Shown here piece after piece: positions 25,526-31,669 of a stretch of DNA of 31,669 nucleotides. A program made the translations under genes and the position numbers. Position 1 is the stretch's first letter. Each line of letters opens with the position of its first letter. The stretch comes from JBBQZU01 sp038207425 (GTDB lineage: Bacteria > Bacteroidota > Bacteroidia > Flavobacteriales_D > Cryomorphaceae), in contig JBBQZU010000032.1 in NCBI GenBank assembly GCA_038207425.1, positions 1 to 31,669 on the forward strand, written 5' to 3'. The notes below the pieces were generated by a model. That model was given only the letters and a program-made list of their open reading frames with translations. It did no database searches and was not told where the DNA came from.

Positions 25526-25682
25526 TATATGAATATTCAGGAGTCAAATCTACCAGAATTTCTTTCCGCTTTCGGATATCAATTTCCGGCCGGAATTCAG
25601 GCAGCGGAATGAACCCAGAATGCGGTAAATCTGAATGCAATAACTCTACACCGTGCGAAAGACAAATAATCTCATAAAGCAC
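25506..25682 (-). CDS. Possible small ORF overlapping the methyltransferase start
   Basis: A frame from GTG at 25682 to TGA at 25506-25508 encodes 58 residues, with segments such as VELLHSDLPHSGFIPLPEF and RKRKEILVDLTPEYSYNDK, which have a protein-like composition. An in-frame TAG lies just upstream. The last 20 bases overlap the methyltransferase start in another frame, as in translationally coupled pairs. It could be a small gene, the remnant of a longer one, or chance. I recognise no family. Confidence 0.3.
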   Translation of the reverse strand: MLYEIICLSHGVELLHSDLPHSGFIPLPEFRPEIDIRKRKEILVDLTPEYSYNDKIPT

Positions 25683-25832
25683 CCAATAACTTGGCTAGAA
25701 TTACCAATTTCAAAAAGCAAAAGTTAGTGCGTTCACTCAATATGCTTCCCGCTTACTCATTATGCCAGCCGTTTTCTATTTTCTACCAGCAATTTTGTCT
25801 CTGAATAATACAAACCCTAACCGACATCGGCT

Positions 25833-27821
25833 ATGAAAACAATCTTACATTTTATTGGTATGTCAATCCTATGCTCCCTTTCAGCATATGGACAGTGGAA
25901 TTCAGATCCGGCAATGCCCTTGGTGGTATGCGCTGAAACCGGTGGTCAAAACTCAGTTCAATCATTTCCGGATGGCACCGGCGGAATATTCACCTTTTGG
26001 CTGGACTCCCGCACCGGAAGCATCGGATGGGACGTTTATGGTCAGCACTACAATGCCGAAGGGATCGCTCAATGGGAAGCCGGCGGAAAGGAGATCATTA
26101 ATTACGAAGGACGTGTGAATATCTTCAGAATTATTTCTTTACCAAACGCAGAATTTATAATCACCTGGAACGTACAACAAAGTCCGGTATTGGCAAACAA
26201 CGGAATTTATGTTCAAAAGATGAATTCCAATGGTGAATCCATATGGCCCGAGGATGTAAAAGTGCGCAACGACTCCAGTTATCCCAATGGAATAAACAAT
26301 GTTGCCATGGTCGTATCAGCCGGAGATTATTACATAGCCTCGCAAGGAGTGGTAATAGGCGGATCGGACGTATTAAAAATCTGCAAGATAGATGGTGATG
26401 GCAATTTGCTCTGGCCTTTCGGGGGCACCACGCCTCCTTCAATGATTGGTTTGGGCAGTTTCGGCATTTCGCCGGATATGAATGGCGGAGTTTATGTGTA
26501 TCACAGTACTGGAAATGTTTCGGGCGCTTCGTTGAAGTGCATGCTGGTAGCGGGTGTAAGTGATTTGTCCAATCAATGGATTGCGTGGGCTTTTGTAACG
26601 GCAGGAACCCAGGGCGTGGGTAATCAGTACAGCGGTATTGCTGACAATACAGGCATCACCTTCGTATGGCAAGGCGCTGGTCCGGAAGGTACGGGTGGGA
26701 ATATCTATGCCCGTCGTTTATTGGCAAGCAATGGCGCTTTGGGTTGGAATGAGACCACCAAACTTATTTGCGCAGCAAATGGTTTGCAAAGCCGTTTCTT
26801 TTGGAAAAAGTCAGGTAACAACTACTTTATTACCTGGGCGGATAGCAGGCCGGGAGTAGTTGGGAATTCTGCTATTTACGCCCAAAAGTTTACTGCAAAT
26901 GGAGTTATTCTTTGGCAAGAATATGGAGTACAGGTTGCAAATTTAAACACCTACAGTCCCAACCCGGAATTTGACCTGGACGAAAACAATACGATGTGCA
27001 TTACACATAAAGCCAGTACCGGTTTTATAGCACAAAAAGTAACAACGGATGGTGTATTGGTTTGGGATCCTGCAGGTATCATCGCATTGACCAATACTTT
27101 TGCGCCCTCATACGCAGATTTCAATATGGTTTATACCGGTGGAAAATTCCTGGTGGTGAGCGCCCGTTCGGTCGCATCTGGCGGTGCCGACAACATTTAC
27201 ATTTCAAAGGTGACTCTGCCGGCAGTACAGGTAAGCGAAACAGTGACGGCATGCAATGAATACACCGCTTACGGTCAGACTTTTGATCAAAGTGATACGT
27301 ATATCATCGACCTTCAGGACACTGTTGCAACTTTGGTTTTGACCATTGTCCAAAACATTGCAGAAATAAGCCTCGAAGGCAACATGCTGGTTTCGGTATA
27401 TGATGGTGAGTTTCGTTGGATGGATTGCAATACGGGCGAATTTATTGAAGGAGCTACCGGACCTGTTTACGCGGTTATTGCGAGCGGAAGCTATGCGCTG
27501 GAAGTTACAAATGGTGAATGCGTTTCCCTTTCCGAATGCGTGGAAGTGACTATTGTCGGTACCAACGACAAGGGCAATTCAAACTTTAGTCTCTACCCCA
27601 ATCCGGGAGTGGATGGTTTTAACATCAAATTTAGTGGAATAGAAAATCCCAAATTGCTTCGTGTTTTTGATCCTGCAGGTAGGCTTCTCTATACAGAACA
27701 ATTGAGTACAGTTGACATGTCGCGGCAAATTGAATTGAGCGAATTAAATAAAGGAACATATTTTATTCGAATTGAATTTGAAAAAGGCCGATTTGCAACA
27801 ACGAAATGGATGAAGTTATAG
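25833..27821 (+). CDS. Large secreted protein with T9SS type A sorting domain
   Basis: A 662-residue exported protein. After a signal peptide (cut near residue 20, AYGQ) come repeated beta-propeller-like segments: GGIFTFWLDSRTG, FIITWNVQQ, ITFVWQGAG and YFITWADSRPG each precede an IYAQK/VYGQH-type strand and an LWP/QWE/LWQ element. This pattern occurs in many Bacteroidota surface proteins. A linker with TACNEYTAYGQTFDQSDTY precedes the sorting domain (about residues 580-662), which has FSLYPNPGVDGFNIKF, LLRVFDPAGRLLYTEQL and LNKGTYFIRIEFEKG. Likely secreted by the T9SS and surface-attached; ligand unknown. It stands alone, with no obvious partner. Confidence 0.85.
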   Translation: MKTILHFIGMSILCSLSAYGQWNSDPAMPLVVCAETGGQNSVQSFPDGTGGIFTFWLDSRTGSIGWDVYGQHYNAEGIAQWEAGGKEIINYEGRVNIFRIISLPNAEFIITWNVQQSPVLANNGIYVQKMNSNGESIWPEDVKVRNDSSYPNGINNVAMVVSAGDYYIASQGVVIGGSDVLKICKIDGDGNLLWPFGGTTPPSMIGLGSFGISPDMNGGVYVYHSTGNVSGASLKCMLVAGVSDLSNQWIAWAFVTAGTQGVGNQYSGIADNTGITFVWQGAGPEGTGGNIYARRLLASNGALGWNETTKLICAANGLQSRFFWKKSGNNYFITWADSRPGVVGNSAIYAQKFTANGVILWQEYGVQVANLNTYSPNPEFDLDENNTMCITHKASTGFIAQKVTTDGVLVWDPAGIIALTNTFAPSYADFNMVYTGGKFLVVSARSVASGGADNIYISKVTLPAVQVSETVTACNEYTAYGQTFDQSDTYIIDLQDTVATLVLTIVQNIAEISLEGNMLVSVYDGEFRWMDCNTGEFIEGATGPVYAVIASGSYALEVTNGECVSLSECVEVTIVGTNDKGNSNFSLYPNPGVDGFNIKFSGIENPKLLRVFDPAGRLLYTEQLSTVDMSRQIELSELNKGTYFIRIEFEKGRFATTKWMKL

Positions 27822-28177
27822 CCCACAATCGCTGTTAGAAATTATGGCTTTTTACAAACCTGAATATTGAGTACAGTTGCTTAAAACTGGGTGAAGCGTC
27901 AAGAAACGGATCGGCTTAATGTAAAGATTGGTATTCAGATTGGTTTTACTTGCGATTGCAAGGCGGCATACTAAATAACCCATCTATGCTTTCTGCTTTC
28001 GCAAGATGCCCGGGCGATTTAAAAGCAGACTATTTCGGATTGGTTAACACTTGATCGTCAATGAAAGCAAAAGATTCACTAGATAAAAAAAGCCTGACAA
28101 ATAAGCCCCGTCAATTGGAAAAGACCACCGGGAGAAGAAAGTTTACACAGAACTCTCCCGGTGAAACCAACGCAGCT
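27822..28177. other. Intergenic region between convergent genes
   Basis: 356 bp between the T9SS cargo gene and the Spy-like gene. Apart from the hairpin at 28126-28163 I see nothing convincing; a 44-codon plus-strand frame at 28061-28195 is probably chance. Confidence 0.5.
28126..28163 (-). terminator. Hairpin terminator downstream of the Spy-like gene
   Basis: CACCGGGAGA (28126-28135) and TCTCCCGGTG (28154-28163) form a perfect 10-bp stem with an 18-nt loop, 15 nt after the stop at 28178. On the minus strand it is followed by GGTCTTTTCC, a weak T-run. Confidence 0.5.
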
Positions 28178-28564
28178 TTACTCTTGGGCACTTGAACGCG
28201 AAGCCTTCTTCGATTTTGCTTTCTCTTGAAATTCTTGTTTTACTTCATTCCATGTTGCCTGCTGTTCAGGGTTAAGAACCGCAACAATTTGGCCGTCGTA
28301 TTCCTTCATGCTCTTCGCCCTGTCTTCTTTTGATGGCCGCGTTCCAGAAGCCTGGGCCGCTTCCATTCTGGATTTTCTTTCTTGCGCCACTTTCAGATTT
28401 ATTTGGTAAACCTTGTTGTTTTGGTCTTCAGAAAGTTGGAGCTTCTCTTTCATTCTTTCAGTCATGTTCTTCGCTGTTTCTTCGGGCGATTTCATCTCCC
28501 GCTGCGCGAAGGCTTGGCCAATAAAAAATAGTGCGAAAATGAGAACTAAAAATTTTGCTTTCAT
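28178..28564 (-). CDS. Spy/CpxP-like periplasmic protein
   Basis: A 128-residue protein with a clear signal peptide (MKAKFLVLIFALFFIGQAFA, cut before QREM). The mature part is all helical and highly charged, with ERMKEKLQLSEDQNNKVYQI, then a long KVAQERKSRMEAAQ helix, and LNPEQQATWNEVKQEFQEKA. The two LxxxQ-type turns (LSEDQ, LNPEQ) are the hallmark of the LTXXQ fold of Spy and CpxP, periplasmic chaperones or stress sensors. Bacteroidota contain many such proteins of unknown role. No two-component system is adjacent. Start at the ATG before the signal peptide. Confidence 0.75.
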   Translation of the reverse strand: MKAKFLVLIFALFFIGQAFAQREMKSPEETAKNMTERMKEKLQLSEDQNNKVYQINLKVAQERKSRMEAAQASGTRPSKEDRAKSMKEYDGQIVAVLNPEQQATWNEVKQEFQEKAKSKKASRSSAQE

Positions 28565-28669
28565 TGGGTTTTGTTTTTTTAAGTTGAATTTTTATTTGAA
28601 GCCCTTGGACGGGTCGCCAGAGCAAAAGTTTAAAGAAGCAGAAAAAATTTTCTACCCCCCAGCTCCTTT

Positions 28670-28961
28670 TCATATTTCATAAATAAGCTTTTTGTCTTTG
28701 TCAATAAAAGTAAGGAGATATCTAGAAATGGCATTGCTGGAAACAAGGTCAATTTTCTTTTGAAGCAATTGCTCGAGATCAAATTTCATTTATAAAAATC
28801 CTATTCCTATATGTTTTGAATAATCAAGCTCCACGAGAATATCAATATCACTGTTGGGCGTACCTTCTGCGCGCGTATGAACCATAAAGAAATGCTTTCA
28901 CGACAGATTTATTCTGAAAATAGTGTTGTATCGTGTTTATCTCTTTGGTCGACGGTTTCAT
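28670..28961 (-). pseudogene. Broken MNT-type nucleotidyltransferase (MntA-like antitoxin)
   Basis: From an ATG at 28961 the frame encodes MKPSTKEINTIQHYFQ, then VVKAFLYGSYAR, the GSxxR motif of minimal nucleotidyltransferases. At about 28869-28873, in a CG-repeat, the frame shifts by one base and continues as EGTPNSDIDILVELDYSKHI, which carries the SDxDxxV metal-binding motif. An in-frame TAA follows at 28790-28792, after which MKFDLEQLLQKKIDLVSS and ISRYLLTFIDKDKKLIYEI complete the family to a stop at 28670-28672. Intact MntA proteins AMPylate and silence HepT toxins. No HepT (DUF86) gene is next to it, and both lesions mean the protein is not made whole. No single frame is long enough to show it in a routine gene call. 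Confidence 0.8.
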
Positions 28962-29044
28962 GAACCAAAATTAGTAATTATTCAACCACGCAGTTACGAA
29001 GCATTTTTATTGCCTGATGACGCGGATTGTTTATGATCTGGCTA

Positions 29045-29088
29045 TTTCGCTCATACAGTGCCACCCTTTTCGGAGGATATAGTGCCAC
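29045..29088 (-). repeat. IS21 left-end repeat array (two units)
   Basis: Two copies of the GTGGCAC...CGAAA unit on the minus strand, at 29045-29064 (20 bp) and 29068-29088 (21 bp). Their inner edges are 24 bp apart, the same step as the outer units at the other end. Confidence 0.75.
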
Positions 29089-29117
29089 TTTTCAGGTTTA
29101 ATTTTAGTGTTTATCTG

Positions 29118-29855
29118 TCATTTTGACAACTGCTGCTTGCTGCGTAGGGATTCGCCCTGTAATTCAATGCGATGAGATGAATAAACCAGTCGATCCATGA
29201 TTGCATCCGCGATTGCACCTTCACCAATTAGGTCGTGCCATCCTGATACCGGTATTTGAGAGCTGATTATGGTGGACTGTTTTTGGTGCCTTTCTTCGAT
29301 GATTTCCAGCAATACTTGCCGATCTGTTTTGTCTATTGAGCACAGGCCGAAGTCGTCGATGATAAGCAGGTTTACCTGGGCCAGTTTCTTAAACATTTTT
29401 AAGTATGTGCCTTCCAGTTTTGCAAGCCTGGCTTCGTCGAAGAAACGTGATGCGATAAAGTATCTTGTGGAGTGCAATATCTGACAGGCTTGGTTGCCGA
29501 TGGCCTGAGCAAGATAACTCTTACCGACAACAGTGGGGCCGGTGATGATGATATTTTCACTGCTTTTCATAAATACGAAACTAAGAAGTCTTTGCGCTAC
29601 CATTTTGTCAAGTTTGCGAGCGCTTTTGTAATCAATGCCCGGAGCTGAGGCGTGGGTTTGGAAGTGGGCACTGGTGATCAAACGCGTTATCTTCCGGTGC
29701 TGCCGATCTTCCCACTCGGTGTCAACCAGCAAGGCAGTAAATTCATCTTGATCCATCTGGTGGTAGATGTTCTGCGTTAAGGACTGATGATAGATATCAG
29801 CCATGGAGTTCATGCGCATGGCTTTCATTTTTTCTACGGTGTTGAATGTGTTCAT
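29118..29855 (-). CDS. istB: IS21 helper ATPase IstB
   Basis: A 245-residue AAA+ protein that assists IstA in target choice and transposition. Residues about 104-111 have the Walker A motif GPTVVGKS (the fourth residue is usually Gly, but the GxxxxGKS pattern is kept). LLIIDDFGL is the Walker B motif and IISSQIPVSGWHDLIGE the sensor-1 region typical of IstB. MDRLVYSSHRIELQGESLR near the C-terminus matches the sensor-2 segment. It follows istA with a 38-bp gap containing GGGTTTGTT tandem repeats. The frame is intact. Confidence 0.93.
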   Translation of the reverse strand: MNTFNTVEKMKAMRMNSMADIYHQSLTQNIYHQMDQDEFTALLVDTEWEDRQHRKITRLITSAHFQTHASAPGIDYKSARKLDKMVAQRLLSFVFMKSSENIIITGPTVVGKSYLAQAIGNQACQILHSTRYFIASRFFDEARLAKLEGTYLKMFKKLAQVNLLIIDDFGLCSIDKTDRQVLLEIIEERHQKQSTIISSQIPVSGWHDLIGEGAIADAIMDRLVYSSHRIELQGESLRSKQQLSK

Positions 29856-29863
29856 ATTGGTTT

Positions 29864-29887
29864 GGGTTTGTTGGGTTTGTTGGGTTT
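29864..29887. repeat. Short tandem repeat between istA and istB
   Basis: A 9-bp unit, GGGTTTGTT, repeated about 2.7 times in the 38-bp gap just upstream of the istB start. Confidence 0.7.
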
Positions 29888-29893
29888 AATTGT

Positions 29894-31441
29894 TCAGGCA
29901 TAACCAGTCGAGCCACGAATATTCTCATGTTCAGGTATATCACTATGGTCGGAGTCCGATTGAACTTCAATCATGTCGGTGTTGTTTTTGAGTATTCTTT
30001 CTACTGTTCGATAGCTCGATTTGTGATAACCCATTGCCCGCTTGCAGGCCTTTTCTACCCGTTCACTTTGGTAGTGTTTTACAAAAAAGAGTATGCCTTG
30101 TGCTTGTTTGTAAGCCTGTTCTGGATAGGCAGCCTGATAAAATAGTCGATTGATGTAGTTAAGGTTGTAGTTTCCGATTTTAAGGGCCCTTTCTTTGTAG
30201 ATTTCCGGGTTCAGGTCATTGTAGGCATGATGGCTCGATGGCATATGATCTTTGACCGTATTGTAGGCGCCGCCACGAAAGTTGCGTGTATGAGAAGCGA
30301 TATGGTCATGCTTGTAAAAAATCTCTACCGTATCGTTATTGTATTGAACTTCTACATGATGCCTAATGTAGCGGTACGGTACGCTGTAGTAATTCTTATT
30401 GGTACCCAGAAAGATATGTCCAATCTTTTGCACTTTGGCGCGCTTGTAATAGCGTATGTGGTATGGTTGTAAAGGCAAATCGGATAAGGCGGTTTGTTCG
30501 AGTTCTTCAAAGCGCTGTCGGCGAGTGGTTTTTGCATTTTGAAAGCTGTATAGATTGTACTGGGCCAGAAGTTTCAATATAGCTTCGTTGATTTCATCGA
30601 TACTGAAGAATGTATGCGTGGAAAGGGGATAAAATATCCTTTGATATACCAACTTCACAGCGCCTTCAACGAGTGCTTTGTCTTTGGGGCGGTAAGGCCT
30701 GGTGGGGTCGATCACACAGTTGTAATGCACAGCCAGACTCTGTAAGGTCTTATTGATCTCGGGAGCATATTTGTGCCCCTTGCTTACAGCAGATTTGAGA
30801 TTGTCTGTGACAATGGCTTTGGGAACTCCACCGATCCACTGAAGGGCACTATTGATGCCGTCTATAAAATTTTCTCGCTTTTGGCTTGCAGAAGCTTTTA
30901 CAAAAGTGAACTGGCTACATGGGAGTATTGCCACAAAGACTTCTGCGCCAATCACCTCGCCGGTATTGCGGTCTACATAATGTAGTTTGGATCAGGTATA
31001 GTCCAAAAAGAGTTTTTCTCCAGCTTTATGCACGAGGATACCACTTGGTTTTTGCCGATTGCTCCACTGCCCGTAATATTGGGTAAACTGCGTATATCTA
31101 TAGCCACCAGGATGTTGTTCCAAGTAAGAATACCAAAGGGTTTGTAATGTGCAACCTGTTTTGGTCAGTTGATCAGCAAAGTATGGCAACTGCGAGCAAA
31201 GCTGGCTGTACCGGTCTGTGTGTTTGTAATCTGCCTGAGGGAAGAGTTCTGAAAGGTCTTTACCGTTCAAGTCCAGTAACTCTTCAAAAGTGAATGAATG
31301 CGCTTTAAAACAGGCCACGTAACTATTTACCATATTGCGACTTACTTTGAGTACATCGGCCGTTTTTCGATTGCTGGTACCTTTTAATTTTAGCTGAATA
31401 AGTTGTCGTAAATCCATCATTTCAAGTCTTTGTGCGGCCAT
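29894..31441 (-). pseudogene. istA: IS21 transposase IstA interrupted by an in-frame TGA
   Basis: The two open parts, 30992-31441 and 29894-30991, are in the same frame and together cover a full IstA (about 515 codons). The N-terminal part has an HTH (LIQLKLKGTSNRKTADVLKVS) and ends KLFLDYT before the TGA at 30992-30994. The frame resumes with SKLHYVDRNTGEVIGAEVFV. The DDE residues are the Asp in LFLDYT, the Asp in IVTDNLKSAV and the Glu in ALVEGAVKLVYQRIFYP, all present. Homologues usually have Gly where the TGA stands, so a GGA to TGA change is the simplest cause. I prefer the start at 31441 (MAAQRLEMMDLRQ); 31510 lies among terminal repeats. Without readthrough only an inactive DNA-binding fragment is made. 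Confidence 0.85.
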
Positions 31442-31477
31442 GTCTTTATTGGCAAGGCTATGGGTATTATTTGAAAA

Positions 31478-31658
31478 GTGGCACAATGAACCCCGAAACA
31501 GGGAAAGCACTTAGCTATTCAATACAGCCGAAAGTGGCACAATGAACTCCGAAACAGAACCCCTATCGAGCAATTTTAGCTCATCCCAAGGGGCACAATG
31601 ACTGACGAAATGGCTGGCACGGTATGGCCCGAAATGGGTGGCACAATGATGTCCGAAA
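31478..31658 (+). repeat. IS21 right-end repeat array (five units)
   Basis: Five 21-bp units of the form GTGGCAC-N8-CCGAAA start at 31478, 31534, 31590, 31614 and 31638 (the third and fourth are more divergent). The steps are 56, 56, 24 and 24 bp. They lie between the istA start and the right tip, probably as transposase-binding sites. Confidence 0.8.
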
Positions 31659-31669
31659 TATCCATATAC

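Larger units (their letters stand above)
29039..31664 (-). mobile_element. IS21-family insertion sequence
   Basis: Contains istA and istB on the minus strand, flanked by terminal repeats. The outermost bases read TGGCTATTTCG at the left and CGAAATATCCA at the right, so the element may start with TG and end with CA, as IS21 members do, giving about 2626 bp. Both ends carry inverted arrays of a GTGGCAC-N8-CCGAAA unit. No matching target duplication is visible, although only five bases remain on the right. The boundaries are therefore approximate. Confidence 0.7.

Noticed and set aside
28061..28195. 44-codon plus-strand ORF
   Set aside because: It runs through the terminator hairpin and into the opposite Spy-like gene, and its sequence resembles no protein family.
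30992..30994. TGA in istA as selenocysteine
   Set aside because: No selenoprotein family is known here, homologues have Gly near this place, and I see no SECIS-like hairpin right after it.

Overview
The window looks like a chromosomal piece of a Bacteroidota bacterium, most likely in or near the Flavobacteriales. The signs are type IX secretion (T9SS) C-terminal sorting domains, SPII lipoproteins typical of the phylum, a DUF4834 small membrane protein, a YfhO-family protein, a mitochondrial-type aconitase, start codons without Shine-Dalgarno sequences, and TAnnTTTG-type promoter boxes. I see no tRNA, rRNA or CRISPR array.

Layout. 1-1069: a secreted-protein gene cut by the window edge and a lipoprotein gene that lacks a normal start codon. 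1180-2415: an IS3-family element joined directly to the C-terminal half of a REP-associated tyrosine transposase (RAYT, 2416-2783). 2860-4713: rnhB and a divergent glycosyltransferase. 4848-5774: a lipoprotein with a metzincin-like zinc site. 5929-10139: a tightly packed minus-strand run of hemE, an OmpA-domain protein, a small T9SS cargo protein and a second, paralogous OmpA-domain protein. 10251-13137: aconitase and an outer-membrane beta-barrel gene. 13258-14502: an FtsX/MacB-type permease without a visible ATPase partner. 14665-15006: a PhnA/YjdM zinc-ribbon protein. 15401-19615: DUF4834, YfhO and a GT4 glycosyltransferase in a compact plus-strand operon. 19735-21231: a polysaccharide flippase. 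21679-23439: a long-chain acyl-CoA ligase. 23744-25525: a second GT4 enzyme and a small methyltransferase. 25833-27821: a large T9SS-secreted protein. 28178-28564: a Spy/CpxP-like periplasmic protein. 28670-28961: a broken MNT nucleotidyltransferase (antitoxin-type) gene. 29039-31664: an IS21-family element whose istA carries an in-frame TGA.

How it fits together. The central part (about 2.8-23.4 kb) is core-like: haem synthesis, TCA cycle, RNA/DNA hybrid repair and lipid activation, mixed with envelope-building genes (three glycosyltransferases, YfhO, flippase, OmpA proteins, beta-barrel). Both ends are accessory in character, with insertion sequences, broken genes and lower apparent GC.

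The most interesting non-coding signal is a 47-bp composite of two hairpins separated by exactly 11 nt. It occurs at 15211-15257 and, inverted, at 21401-21447, and one of its hairpins recurs within a 38-bp near-identical direct repeat (15197-15234 and 15304-15341). With a RAYT fragment in the same window, this resembles a REP/BIME-type system. I do not see a clearly novel defence or biosynthetic system. The best candidates for something under-described are the REP-like composite, the OmpA/T9SS/OmpA operon overlapping hemE, and the regular 24/56-bp spacing of the IS21 terminal repeats.
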